The notes: generated from the sequence alone by a model not told the origin. Shown: positions 29,744-38,750, counted from the first letter of the stretch. The stretch is DNA of 64,000 nt from Serratia plymuthica (GCF_018336935.1 NZ_CP068771.1:992001-1056000); one strand, 5' to 3'. Numbers and translations are program-made.

Positions 29744-32401
29744 ATGAACACATTTAAATTGAACGCGCTTGCCGCCCTGACGGCGACCGTTGGATTGTTT
29801 GGCGGCGTGGGGAACGCAATGGCCGATCAACAGCTGGTGGATCAACTCGGCCAGTTAAAGCTGAATTTAAAGATGGTGGACAACCGCGCGGCCGACAGCG
29901 GCCTGGATTGCGGCAAGCTGGGCGCCGACTGGGCAGCCTGCAATAAAGTCCTGATCGGCCTGACCAACGATAATCAGGACATTAAAGGCCAAGACTGGGC
30001 GATCTATTTTCACAGCGCCCGCCAGACCATGAGAGTGGATAACGACCAGTTCACTGTCTCTCATGTGACCGGGGATTTGTACAAACTGGAGCCGACCGCC
30101 AAGTTTACCGGGTTCCCTGCCGGTAAAACGGTGGAAATTCCGATTATTGCGGAATACTGGCAGCTGTTTAAAACCGACTTCGTGCCGCGCTGGTACGCGA
30201 CCTCCGGCGATGCCAAACCAAAAATTCTGGTGAATACCGATACCGAAGATCTGAACCGGTTTGTGGCGCCCTTTACCGGTGACCAGTGGAAGCGCACCAA
30301 GGATGACAACAATATCCTGATGACCCCGGCTTCTCGTTTCACTAAAAACGCCGAGCTGAAAACCTTACCGGCAGCGTCGCTGCGTGGCCAAATAGTGCCG
30401 ACGCCGCTGGAGGTGAAAGTGCACCGGCAGGATGTGGACCTGAGCAACGGCGTGGCGCTCGAACTGAGCGCGTTGAGCAAGCCTGCTGCCGACGCGGCGG
30501 CCGAACGCTTCGCATTGCTGGGGGTGACCAATAATGCGAGCGGCTACCCCATAAAAACCGATATCCAACCGGGTAAATTTAAAGGTGAGCTGGCGGTGTC
30601 GGGCGCGTATGAGCTGAAGATTGGCAATAAGGAAGCGCGGGTCATCGGCTTCGATCAGGCCGGGGTGTTCTATGGTCTGCAGTCTATTTTGTCGCTTGTC
30701 CCGACAGACGGCAGCGCCAATATCGCCACGCTGGACGCGAAAGATGCACCGCGCTTCCAGTATCGCGGCATCTTCCTCGACGTGGCGCGCAACTTCCACC
30801 AGAAGGATACGGTGCTGCGGTTGCTCGATCAGATGGCGGCTTACAAACTCAATAAATTCCACTTCCATCTGAGCGATGACGAAGGTTGGCGCATTGAAAT
30901 CCCGGGCCTGCCGGAGTTGACCGAAGTCGGGGGGCGGCGTTGTCACGACCTGAGCGAAACCGCCTGCCTGCTGCCGCAATACGGTCAGGGGCCTGACGTG
31001 TACGGCGGGTTCTTCTCGCGCCAGGATTACATCGACATTATCAAATACGCCCAGGCGCGCCAGATTGAAGTGATCCCGGAAATCGACATGCCGGCGCATG
31101 CCCGTGCGGCGGTGGTTTCGATGGAGGCGCGTTACAAAAAGCTGCACGCCGCCGGGAAAGAGAAAGAGGCGGACGAGTTCCGTCTGCTGGACCCGACCGA
31201 TACCTCGAACACCACCTCGGTGCAGTATTTTAACCGCCAGAGCTACCTGAATCCGTGCCTGAACTCATCCAAACGCTTTGTCGACAAGGTGATCGGTGAG
31301 ATTGCCCAGATGCACAAAGAGGCCGGGCAGCCGCTGCGCACCTGGCATTTTGGCGGCGATGAGGCGAAAAACATTCGTCTGGGCGCGGGCTATTCCAATC
31401 TGAGCAAGCCGGAGGCGGGCAAAGGCATCATCGATCAGAGCAAGGAAGACAAGCCTTGGGCGAAATCTCAGGTGTGCCAGGCGATGATTAAAGCAGGCAA
31501 AGTGGCCGATATGGAACACCTGCCAAGCTACTTCGGGCTGGAAGTCAGCCAACTGGTGAAGGCGCATGGCATCGACAGAATGCAGGCGTGGCAGGATGGC
31601 CTGAAAGATGCGAAGGACGCCAAGGCATTCGCCACCCAACGCGTTGGGGTGAACTTCTGGGATACCCTGTATTGGGGCGGTTTTGATAGCGCCAACGATT
31701 GGGCGAACAAAGGTTACGAAGTTATCCTTTCCAACCCGGATTACGTCTACATGGACTTCCCGTATGAGGTGAACCCGGACGAGCGCGGCTACTACTGGGG
31801 GACACGCTTCAGCGACGAACGGAAAATGTTCAGCTTCGCGCCGAACAATCTGTCGCAGAACGCCGAAACCTCGGTTGACCGCGACGGCAACCACTTTACC
31901 GCCAAGAGCGACAAACCCTGGCCGGGCGCTTACGGCATCTCCGCACAGATGTGGAGCGAAACCCAACGCACCGATCCGCAAATGGAATACATGATCTTCC
32001 CTCGCTCGTTATCGGTGGCCGAACGCGCATGGCACCGCGCCGGCTGGGAGCAGGATTACCGGGCGGGGCGCGAGTATAAAGGCGGGGAAACCCATTTTGT
32101 CGACGGCAAGAAACTGGATCGGGACTGGCTGCGCTTTGCCAATATTCTGGGGCAACGCGAGTTGGCGAAACTGGACAAGGGCGGGGTGAGCTATCGCTTG
32201 CCGGTTCCGGGCGCCCGCGTGGTGGGCGGCAAGCTGGAAGCCAATATCTCGCTGCCGGGCCTGGGCATTGAGTATTCCATCGATGGCGGCAAACATTGGC
32301 AGCGCTACGACGCCACAGCCAAACCTGCGGTAACCGGCGAAGTGCAGATTCGGGCGGTAAGCCCGGATGGCAAGCGCTATAGCCGTGCAGAGAAAGTGTA
32401 A
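29744..32401 (+). CDS. chb: Chitobiase (GH20 beta-N-acetylhexosaminidase)
   Basis: An 885-residue periplasmic/outer-membrane enzyme that splits chitobiose to GlcNAc. A signal peptide ([27 protein letters not shown]) is followed by the cellulose-binding-like N-terminal domain, a GH20b domain, the catalytic barrel and a C-terminal Ig-like domain. The catalytic pair is D539-E540 in [10 protein letters not shown], the same numbers as in S. marcescens chitobiase. The ATG at 29744 gives its exact length; two ATGs just upstream overlap the ribosome-binding site. Third gene of the chiP operon, absent from E. coli at this place. Confidence 0.97.
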   Translation: MNTFKLNALAALTATVGLFGGVGNAMADQQLVDQLGQLKLNLKMVDNRAADSGLDCGKLGADWAACNKVLIGLTNDNQDIKGQDWAIYFHSARQTMRVDNDQFTVSHVTGDLYKLEPTAKFTGFPAGKTVEIPIIAEYWQLFKTDFVPRWYATSGDAKPKILVNTDTEDLNRFVAPFTGDQWKRTKDDNNILMTPASRFTKNAELKTLPAASLRGQIVPTPLEVKVHRQDVDLSNGVALELSALSKPAADAAAERFALLGVTNNASGYPIKTDIQPGKFKGELAVSGAYELKIGNKEARVIGFDQAGVFYGLQSILSLVPTDGSANIATLDAKDAPRFQYRGIFLDVARNFHQKDTVLRLLDQMAAYKLNKFHFHLSDDEGWRIEIPGLPELTEVGGRRCHDLSETACLLPQYGQGPDVYGGFFSRQDYIDIIKYAQARQIEVIPEIDMPAHARAAVVSMEARYKKLHAAGKEKEADEFRLLDPTDTSNTTSVQYFNRQSYLNPCLNSSKRFVDKVIGEIAQMHKEAGQPLRTWHFGGDEAKNIRLGAGYSNLSKPEAGKGIIDQSKEDKPWAKSQVCQAMIKAGKVADMEHLPSYFGLEVSQLVKAHGIDRMQAWQDGLKDAKDAKAFATQRVGVNFWDTLYWGGFDSANDWANKGYEVILSNPDYVYMDFPYEVNPDERGYYWGTRFSDERKMFSFAPNNLSQNAETSVDRDGNHFTAKSDKPWPGAYGISAQMWSETQRTDPQMEYMIFPRSLSVAERAWHRAGWEQDYRAGREYKGGETHFVDGKKLDRDWLRFANILGQRELAKLDKGGVSYRLPVPGARVVGGKLEANISLPGLGIEYSIDGGKHWQRYDATAKPAVTGEVQIRAVSPDGKRYSRAEKV

Positions 32402-32412
32402 GCCTTAACCGT

Positions 32413-32444
32413 GGCTCGTCTGATTGCAGGCGGGCCATTTTTTT
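32413..32444 (+). terminator. Terminator of the chiP-chiQ-chb operon
   Basis: GGCTCGTCTG pairs with CAGGCGGGCC (two G-U pairs, ATTG loop), followed by ATTTTTTT. Confidence 0.8.
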
Positions 32445-32472
32445 CAACGGTAACGTTCGGCGGTCATCAATC

Positions 32473-33627
32473 ATGAATTCGATACGGCTGACGTTTATGG
32501 CGGTCGCTTTTTGCTCCGGTATTGCCGGCGCACTGCAAATACCGACGCTGAGCCTGTTTCTTACCACCGAGGTGCAGGTCACGTCGTTATGGGTCGGATT
32601 TTTTTATGCGGTTAACGCCGGCACGGGCATTGTGGTCAGTTTCTTGCTGGCAAAAAGATCGGATCGTCAGCGTGACCGGCGCAGTCTGATTGTCATCTGT
32701 TATTTATTGGCTGCGGGTAACTGCCTGCTGTTTGCGTTTAACCGCAATTATTTGACGTTGATTACGGCGGGCGTGCTGTTAACCGCCATCGCCAATACGG
32801 CGATACCGCAATTATTTGCGCTGGCGCGTGAGTATGGCGAGAAAACATCGCATAACGTGGCGATGTTCAGCGCGATTATGCGCGCCCAGCTTTCGCTTGC
32901 CTGGGTCTTTGGCCCGCCATTGGCTTTTATGCTGGTGGTGAATTACGGCTTTACGGCCATGTTTATGTTTGCCGCTGGGATATTCCTGTTGGTCACGCTG
33001 TTGGCCTGGCGGGTATTGCCCGGCGTGGAGCGAACCGAAGCGGGCAACGTCGATATTGATCCGCCGTTGCGGCGAAAAGGGGCCTTCGATAAAGACGTTG
33101 GCCTGCTGTTTTGCGCCTCGGTATTGATGTGGACCTGTAGCGCCATGTATCTGATCGACGTGCCGCTGTATATCACTGCCGAGCTGGGGTTGTCGCAGAG
33201 CCTGACAGGTTGGGTTATGGGCGTTGCCGCCGCAGTCGAGATCCCGATCATGATTCTGGCCGGGCGTTATGTGAACCGAGTGGGCAAGCGCCCGATGATG
33301 GCAGGCGCCATCGTGGCCGGCATGCTGTTTTATGCCGGCATGCTGTGGTTTACCACCGCCGGCGGATTGCTGGCTCTGCAGGCGTTTAACGCGATATTCA
33401 TCGGCATTATCGCCACCGTCGGCATGCTCTATTTTCAGGATCTGATGCCGGATCGAGCCGGAATGGCCACCACGTTGTTTACCAACAGCATTTCAACCGG
33501 CGTGATCCTGGCCGGAATATTACAAGGCGCTTTGACCGAGTACGGGCCGCATTCCTCCGTTTATCTGTTAGCCGTGTTACTGCTTTTAATTGCTTTGCCC
33601 GTGGGGTGTAACGTTCGGGAAGTTTAG
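32473..33627 (+). CDS. Sugar efflux MFS transporter (SetA/SetB family)
   Basis: A 384-residue major facilitator protein with about 12 hydrophobic helices. The N-terminal LWVGFFYAVNAGTGIVVSFLLAKRSDRQRDRR contains the family's cytoplasmic loop 2-3 and resembles E. coli SetB. Set proteins export glucosides, galactosides and some sugar-bearing drugs by proton antiport. It is the first gene of a three-gene operon (Set-type exporter, GalE, glycosyltransferase-GNAT) with its start 28 bp past the chb terminator. The ribosome-binding site is poor. The cargo is probably the product of the two genes downstream, which is inference. Confidence 0.85.
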   Translation: MNSIRLTFMAVAFCSGIAGALQIPTLSLFLTTEVQVTSLWVGFFYAVNAGTGIVVSFLLAKRSDRQRDRRSLIVICYLLAAGNCLLFAFNRNYLTLITAGVLLTAIANTAIPQLFALAREYGEKTSHNVAMFSAIMRAQLSLAWVFGPPLAFMLVVNYGFTAMFMFAAGIFLLVTLLAWRVLPGVERTEAGNVDIDPPLRRKGAFDKDVGLLFCASVLMWTCSAMYLIDVPLYITAELGLSQSLTGWVMGVAAAVEIPIMILAGRYVNRVGKRPMMAGAIVAGMLFYAGMLWFTTAGGLLALQAFNAIFIGIIATVGMLYFQDLMPDRAGMATTLFTNSISTGVILAGILQGALTEYGPHSSVYLLAVLLLLIALPVGCNVREV

Positions 33628-33675
33628 TGGTTTCTGAGTGAGTCGTTTATTTTTAAACACAAACAAGGATACATG

Positions 33676-34707
33676 ATGGCTATATTAGTGACGGGCGGCG
33701 CCGGTTATATCGGCTCGCATACCGTATTGGCATTGCTGGAAAGGGGAGAGGACGTTGTCGTGCTGGACAATTTGTCCAACAGTTCACCGGAATCGCTGTT
33801 TCGAGTGGAGAGGCTGACCGGTAAGAAAGTGATTTTTTATCAGGGGGATATTCAAGAGCATCATTTACTGGATCATCTCTTTCGCCGGCATGATATTCAT
33901 GCGGTTATTCATCTTGCGGGGTTGAAGTCGGTTCGCGAGTCTACCGAAGAGCCGCTGAAGTATTATCAAAATAATATTTCCGGCTCGCTGATCGTGCTGG
34001 ACAGAATGCGCCATGCCGGGGTTCGGCAATTTATTTTCAGTTCTTCCGCCACCGTATACGGGCCAGCGGCATATACCCCGCTGACGGAGAGTTGCCGCGT
34101 CGGGCAGACGACAAATCCTTACGGCACTTCCAAGCTGATTGTGGAGCAGATCCTGGCGGAGTTCGCCAGAACCGCACCGCAGATGGCGATCACCGCGCTG
34201 CGTTACTTTAACCCGGCCGGGGCGCACGAGTCGGGGTTGATCGGTGAAGACCCCGCAGGCATTCCCAATAATCTTCTGGCTTATCTGGCGCAGGTGGCTA
34301 TTGGCAAACTTGCGGTGTTGCCGGTGTATGGCAATGACTATCCCACCAGTGATGGCACCGGGGTGCGTGATTACATTCACGTTATGGATCTGGCCGAAGG
34401 GCATTTGAAAGCGCTGGATAATCTGCGGCCGGGTTTTAACGTGTATAACCTGGGCACCGGCAAAGGCTATTCGGTGCTGGAGATTATCCAGGCATTTGAA
34501 CACGCCTGCGGATTTAAAATCGCCTATCAAATTAACCCGCGCCGCGCAGGAGATATTGCCGAGTGCTGGTCTGATCCGACGCTGGCGGCGGAAAAATTAG
34601 GCTGGCAAGCCAAGAGAGGTCTGGAAAAAATGGTTCGCGACGCCTGGCATTGGCAGAGCAAAAATCCACAGGGATACGGATCTTGTTCACCGCAGGCGGG
34701 AGGCTGA
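33676..34707 (+). CDS. galE: UDP-glucose 4-epimerase (GalE-type), second copy
   Basis: A 343-residue extended short-chain dehydrogenase. It shows the NAD loop LVTGGAGYIGSHT, the HLAGLKSVRES segment, the SSSATVYG serine, the YGTSK Tyr/Lys pair and RYFNPAGAH. It interconverts UDP-Glc and UDP-Gal, and some members also UDP-GlcNAc/UDP-GalNAc. It is not with galTKM and so is likely dedicated to the neighbouring glycosyltransferase. The ATG at 33676 sits 6 nt after AAGGA; the ATG at 33673 is only 3 nt away. Its stop precedes the next ATG by 2 bases. Confidence 0.93.
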   Translation: MAILVTGGAGYIGSHTVLALLERGEDVVVLDNLSNSSPESLFRVERLTGKKVIFYQGDIQEHHLLDHLFRRHDIHAVIHLAGLKSVRESTEEPLKYYQNNISGSLIVLDRMRHAGVRQFIFSSSATVYGPAAYTPLTESCRVGQTTNPYGTSKLIVEQILAEFARTAPQMAITALRYFNPAGAHESGLIGEDPAGIPNNLLAYLAQVAIGKLAVLPVYGNDYPTSDGTGVRDYIHVMDLAEGHLKALDNLRPGFNVYNLGTGKGYSVLEIIQAFEHACGFKIAYQINPRRAGDIAECWSDPTLAAEKLGWQAKRGLEKMVRDAWHWQSKNPQGYGSCSPQAGG

Positions 34708-34709
34708 CG

Positions 34710-36671
34710 ATGAAGCTTGATGACGAGCGTTTGGGATTGATGCGGCATGACCTGTTTCGCGCCGACTACGAGGCCTGGATTAATAATCTGAAGTTAGCGT
34801 TCGTGAAATATCAGCGCCAGCGTTCCCCGGCGTTGCTGGGGCAGTACCGGCGAGGGGTTGGCCAACTGCGGGCGTGGCTGGCTGAACAAGGGCATTTATT
34901 CGATGCCGCGCAGTGCTCCTCATTATTTTGCGTTCCTACGCGCCAGTTGGCCGCGCAGGAAAAATTGCTGCACCGCATTTGGCTGGGCGGCGCCATTCCA
35001 GACGATGCCAGAGAGGTTATCTCCCAATGGGGAGATGCGCAGCAGGCTGTTCGCAGCACAATCGCCGACGAATGGACCGGGATGCTCTGGGTATGGGATG
35101 CGCGGCAACTCAAAAACGAGGCGTATTTTACCCCTGCGGCGGAAGTGAAAGGCGGGCTGCTGGGGGAGTTCGATGCCGGCAACCACCGGTTGCAGGTGCA
35201 TTCGCTGAGTGAACTGGCGCAAAAAAGGGTCGGCGGCAACCTGGGTTTTATCCACGTGCTCCATGATAAGCGCTATTACGCCACGCTTTCTGATTACTTT
35301 CGCTTTTTGATCCTGATTGAAATGGGCGGAATGTACATGGATATCGACACCCTTCCGCACCGTTCGGCGACGTTTTTCCTGCTGAAGCCGGAAGTGCCGG
35401 ATTACCTTCAGCTCCTGCCCGATGGCGAAGTCAGCCACGTCAGCGGGTTGAATTTGTTTCTTGATGAAACCGGGATGATCATTGGCCGCAGCGGCGATAG
35501 GTCGCTGTGCAAAATATTGGCGGGCCTGGATCGGATCCATGCGGCGCAAACCGGTGACGTGCCGGATAAAAACCCCATCTATGAAAGAAAGTTGTTCGAT
35601 GCGTTTTATCTGTTGTGGAGCCGCCACATTGGCAGGACTTTCCTCAGCCACGATAGTTTTTGCCAGGATCATGGGGTTCATTATGACGCTGTTCCGCAGG
35701 CGGTGACCTGCGGTATCCGCGGCATGCGCCTGTTGGAAGATGTGATCACCAATGAGAGGTTGCCGCTCGGGGAGGAGGAACTGCGCAGCTATCGGCAATG
35801 CATTGATCGGCTGGAGCAGGTGGATTGGCAGCTTGAGCAACCGATGGACCTGGCGCGCCATGCGGAAATATTTACCGTCGATGAGGTGCCGCGCATGGCC
35901 TATCCGGCGCAGATAAGGTCCGATATCGATCACTACCATTACTATTCGGTGCTGTCTCATGATCGCGCGCTGGATCGGGTGAACCGGCTTTTCGGCGAGT
36001 ATTTGATAGCCGATAACCGACGGCAGATCGATGAGGGCCATTACTGGCGGCCAACCGTCGGCGCGGGCGATGCGGTATTGCCGCTATCGCAGGGCGGGTT
36101 GCATTTTCTGCCGGGGTGCCAGGCGGACGACGCGGACAAGACTCGCATGGCGAAGCTGATTTTTGCCACCAGCTACCTGGAGTATTGTTCCGCCGGCAAC
36201 CCGGCCGGGATGGGTTTGGTCTCTCTGCAGCAGGCGCAAAATATCGACCCCTATCTGGACCTGATTACCCTGGCTTACGATCGGTGCGGGGCGTTTGTCG
36301 GATTTTTCACTGCGGCGAGTCTCGACGAGTTATATGGCGTTGAGGCGAGCTATCTATATCGCGATGAAATAAAGCCGCTGGATGAGGCCTACGACGGTTT
36401 TGTGCGAACGCAGTGCACGGAGGACGATTACTTTATCTGCAGCCTGGCCATCGAGAGCCGGTTTCGCGGGCAGGGCTATTTTAACCCGTTGTTTGCTCTG
36501 ATTAAGCAGCGCGCGCAGCAGCGCCGGGCGAAACATATCGTGCTGTGCGTATGGCAAAGCAGCGATGCCTGCCAAATCTACTTGAAGCAAGGGTTCCGCG
36601 TTCGCGGCGTTTTCGACGATGCCTGGCCGATTTTCTTCGATCGGCTGCTGTTGCTTGAATATGCATTGTGA
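34710..36671 (+). CDS. TcdA/TcdB-like glycosyltransferase fused to a GNAT-like acetyltransferase domain
   Basis: A 653-residue protein without signal peptide or membrane helices. Residues 1-80 are helical. The GT-A domain starts with HRIWLGG (88-94) and contains SDYFRFLILIEMGGMYMDIDTLP (two blocks, 194-216), with the DxD metal motif at D211-D213 and the SDxxR signature. This closely follows [23 protein letters not shown] of clostridial toxin B. Residues about 480-653 look like a GNAT fold: RFRGQGY (584-590) is the acetyl-CoA loop and IYLKQGFRVRG (623-633) the motif B region. The ATG at 34710 follows GGGAGG. Product and substrate are unknown; GalE next door suggests a UDP-Gal or UDP-GalNAc donor. 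Confidence 0.8.
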   Translation: MKLDDERLGLMRHDLFRADYEAWINNLKLAFVKYQRQRSPALLGQYRRGVGQLRAWLAEQGHLFDAAQCSSLFCVPTRQLAAQEKLLHRIWLGGAIPDDAREVISQWGDAQQAVRSTIADEWTGMLWVWDARQLKNEAYFTPAAEVKGGLLGEFDAGNHRLQVHSLSELAQKRVGGNLGFIHVLHDKRYYATLSDYFRFLILIEMGGMYMDIDTLPHRSATFFLLKPEVPDYLQLLPDGEVSHVSGLNLFLDETGMIIGRSGDRSLCKILAGLDRIHAAQTGDVPDKNPIYERKLFDAFYLLWSRHIGRTFLSHDSFCQDHGVHYDAVPQAVTCGIRGMRLLEDVITNERLPLGEEELRSYRQCIDRLEQVDWQLEQPMDLARHAEIFTVDEVPRMAYPAQIRSDIDHYHYYSVLSHDRALDRVNRLFGEYLIADNRRQIDEGHYWRPTVGAGDAVLPLSQGGLHFLPGCQADDADKTRMAKLIFATSYLEYCSAGNPAGMGLVSLQQAQNIDPYLDLITLAYDRCGAFVGFFTAASLDELYGVEASYLYRDEIKPLDEAYDGFVRTQCTEDDYFICSLAIESRFRGQGYFNPLFALIKQRAQQRRAKHIVLCVWQSSDACQIYLKQGFRVRGVFDDAWPIFFDRLLLLEYAL

Positions 36672-36789
36672 CGAGTTTACCCATCCGCGTGTCGGCGGGT
36701 GAGTTGACGGTGAAGTGAGTGTCAGTGGGTAGTGAGAGAAGTACCGCGGAGAAGTGCCGCTGCAATTGTTGTCTTTCGGATGTGATTTT

Positions 36790-36816
36790 CCCCGGGCCTG
36801 TCCGGGGATTTTTTTA
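36790..36816 (+). terminator. Terminator of the glycosyltransferase operon
   Basis: CCCCGG and CCGGGG (6-nt loop) followed by ATTTTTTTAT on the plus strand, about 120 bp beyond the stop. Confidence 0.8.
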
Positions 36817-36832
36817 TCCCTGCCTGGAGGCA

Positions 36833-36857
36833 TAAAAAAACCGCCGTTAAGGCGGTT
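36833..36857 (-). terminator. Terminator of fur
   Basis: AACCGCC and GGCGGTT (TTAAC loop) followed by TTTTTTT on the reverse strand, 21 bp past the fur stop. Confidence 0.88.
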
Positions 36858-36877
36858 CTCAATGCCGGTTGAGGGCA

Positions 36878-37324
36878 TTATTTTTTGTCGTGCAAGGTGT
36901 CGTCTTCGCGGCAATCACCGATTTCACAGTGACCATACAGGTACAGGCTGTGGTTGGTGAGCTTGATACCATGCTGCTTGGCGATATCACGCTGACGCAC
37001 TTCGATAGACTCATCGCTGAATTCGATCACTTTGCCGCAGTCCAGGCAAATCAGGTGATCGTGGTGATGCTGTTGGGTCAATTCGAACACGGACTTGCCG
37101 CCTTCGAAATTATGACGGGTTACAATGCCGGCATCATCAAACTGGTTCAGTACGCGGTAAACCGTCGCCAGGCCAATTTCTTCGCCCATGTCGATCAGTT
37201 TTTTGTACAAATCTTCCGCACTGACGTGATGGCATTCCGGATTTTGCAGTACTTCCAGGATTTTGAGTCGCGGAAGCGTGACTTTTAGGCCGGCCTTCTT
37301 CAATGCGGTGTTGTTGTCAGTCAT
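36878..37324 (-). CDS. fur: Ferric uptake regulator
   Basis: A 148-residue metal-dependent repressor, the length of E. coli Fur. The N-terminal winged helix includes LPRLKILEVLQ and GLATVYRVLNQFDDAGIV. The metal-binding dimerisation domain has HHHDHLICLDCGKVIEF and the second Cys pair CEIGDC. With Fe2+ it represses iron-uptake genes. Here it follows a non-coding leader with a possible uof-like reading frame that overlaps the fur start. Confidence 0.98.
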   Translation of the reverse strand: MTDNNTALKKAGLKVTLPRLKILEVLQNPECHHVSAEDLYKKLIDMGEEIGLATVYRVLNQFDDAGIVTRHNFEGGKSVFELTQQHHHDHLICLDCGKVIEFSDESIEVRQRDIAKQHGIKLTNHSLYLYGHCEIGDCREDDTLHDKK

Positions 37325-37355
37325 GCGGATTCAGTCCTGTTACTATGCTAATCAA
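37317..37355 (-). CDS. Possible uof-type leader frame overlapping the fur start
   Basis: In E. coli a 28-codon ORF (uof) ends ...LVTGQIPHD and its stop overlaps the fur start, coupling fur translation to it. The same frame here ends IVTGLNPHD with the same overlapping stop (37319-37317). Upstream the ATG frame is broken: the ATG at the promoter leads to ACACGCAATTAA. Only non-ATG starts such as TTG at 37355 remain, giving 12 residues. Whether it is translated is unknown. Confidence 0.3.
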   Translation of the reverse strand: MISIVTGLNPHD

Positions 37356-37409
37356 GTTGAGGCATTTTTGCCTGTGGCATCGGTCGGCACAAAGAGTTAA
37401 TTGCGTGTC

Positions 37410-37438
37410 ATTATAGAACCGGTTGCCCTAAATGGAAA
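37410..37438 (-). promoter_or_regulatory. Sigma-70 promoter of fur
   Basis: TTTCCA (37438-37433), a 17-bp spacer and a perfect TATAAT (37415-37410) on the reverse strand, about 85 bp upstream of the fur ATG. The rest of the 322-bp fldA-fur gap shows no clear Fur box to my eye. Confidence 0.65.
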
Positions 37439-37646
37439 CCGCCGGTTGTTAACAAAGATATCATGGCACAATTGCATGTTACACACGCAACGTCTTGATG
37501 GATGGGATAAACCGATATCTCAGTCTACCTTGACGATGTGGGAAGTTACAAACATGTAGCTTCTATTGCAGAAATCCGTGCTGCCGATGAACGGCCCTGC
37601 TGGCAACACTATGCACTTTGCAGGGCTTTTGTTCAACCTTTGAGGG

Positions 37647-38186
37647 TTAGCCGACGATATCGGCCAGGCTCAGTTCTTCGCTGATCTGCTTCACCCAGGC
37701 TGCGACGCGTTCGTTGGTCAATTCCGGTTGACGATCTTCGTCAATCGCCAGGCCGATGAAGAAATTGTCGTCCGCCAGACCTTTCGATGCTTCGAAGTGG
37801 TAACCCTTGGTCGGCCAGTGGCCGACAATCGCGGCGCCGTGTGGCTCAATGATGTCGCGGATGGTGCCCATCGCATCACAGAAATATTCCGCGTAGTCTT
37901 CCTGATCGCCACAACCGAACAGCGCAACCAGCTTGCCGTTGAAATCAATTTCTTCCAGCGTCGGGAAGAAATCATCCCAATCGCACTGGGCTTCGCCGTA
38001 GTACCAGGTAGGAATACCCAACAGCAGAATGTCGAAAGCTTCCAGATCCTCTTTGCTGCTTTTGGCGATGTCGCGGATTTCCGACACCTCTTTGCCAAAC
38101 TGCTGCTGAAGAATTTTCTGGATCATCTTGGCAATGTTTTCGGTATTGCCAGTGTCGCTGCCAAAGAAAATGCCTACATTAGCCAT
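37647..38186 (-). CDS. fldA: Flavodoxin 1
   Basis: A 179-residue long-chain flavodoxin. The FMN-phosphate loop is FFGSDTGNTENIAK, and the flavin-stacking loops are GIPTWYYGEAQCDW and FGCGDQEDYAEYF. It carries electrons at low potential to radical-SAM and other enzymes such as BioB, IspG and MetH. The ATG at 38186 gives MANVGIFFGSDTG as in E. coli; an in-frame start at 38210 would add eight residues. It lies directly upstream of fur, as in E. coli. Confidence 0.97.
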   Translation of the reverse strand: MANVGIFFGSDTGNTENIAKMIQKILQQQFGKEVSEIRDIAKSSKEDLEAFDILLLGIPTWYYGEAQCDWDDFFPTLEEIDFNGKLVALFGCGDQEDYAEYFCDAMGTIRDIIEPHGAAIVGHWPTKGYHFEASKGLADDNFFIGLAIDEDRQPELTNERVAAWVKQISEELSLADIVG

Positions 38187-38415
38187 ATCGCGTATAACCT
38201 TTAAATTCAATTAATTGCATTGCACGATGTTAGCGTTGAACGCGATAACACCGATTAAAATGATGACATGGCAAGAATCTGCCTCTTACCGGTAAGTGCG
38301 TATCATGCCAGAGATTTACCCCGGGGTTTTATCGCGTTTATGCGATGCCGGGAGGAATAAAACGGTGTTGATCGGTGTCATCCATAACACCGTGCCGCAT
38401 GTGCGGCTGCAAAGA

Positions 38416-38703
38416 TCAATGTTCCGGCTGTTCATCCGCCAGTTGTGCCAGCAGCATTTGCTCAATAAGCTCGCTGCGGCTGATATTACGCTGTTCCGCC
38501 AGTTTGTTCAGGGCGTCCACCGCATCCGCGTTGATTTTCAGTTCCACGCGCCGTAAGCCACGGACTTTATCGCGTCGAAGCTGATTACGCTTATTGATTC
38601 TAAGCTGTTCATCTCGGGATAGCGGGTTGGTTTTCGGGCGCCCCGGACGGCGTTCATCTGCGAACAGATCCAGCGTCGTGCGATCCGTTTGTTCTTTTGC
38701 CAT
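38416..38703 (-). CDS. ybfE: YbfE, ribbon-helix-helix-like protein (LexA-regulated in E. coli)
   Basis: A 95-residue basic protein nearly identical over its first 70 residues to E. coli YbfE (MAKEQTDRTTLDLFADERRPGRPKTNPLSR). The C-terminal half (RRVELKINADAVDALNKLAEQRNISRSELIEQMLL) has the pattern of a ribbon-helix-helix DNA-binding fold, and RRPGRPK resembles an AT-hook. Its targets are unknown. E. coli ybfE is part of the SOS regulon, but I see no CTG-N10-CAG LexA box here; a 14-bp palindrome lies upstream instead. Confidence 0.9.
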   Translation of the reverse strand: MAKEQTDRTTLDLFADERRPGRPKTNPLSRDEQLRINKRNQLRRDKVRGLRRVELKINADAVDALNKLAEQRNISRSELIEQMLLAQLADEQPEH

Positions 38704-38736
38704 AGGTAGCGGTACTGCAAGGGAGTTTGCATCAAA

Positions 38737-38750
38737 AAGCGTATACGCTT
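38737..38750. promoter_or_regulatory. Perfect 14-bp palindrome upstream of ybfE
   Basis: AAGCGTATACGCTT is fully self-complementary and lies 33 bp above the ybfE start, a fitting place for an operator. Since YbfE looks like a dimeric DNA-binding protein, autoregulation is one possibility. Confidence 0.35.

Noticed and set aside
34650..34709. Upstream start adding 20 residues to the glycosyltransferase fusion protein
   Set aside because: It would overlap the galE 3' end and has no ribosome-binding site, while the ATG at 34710 follows GGGAGG at good distance.
32473..36671. Prophage or insertion-sequence origin of the glycosyltransferase operon
   Set aside because: No transposase, integrase, tRNA-end duplication or terminal repeats are seen at its borders, so the means of acquisition is not visible.
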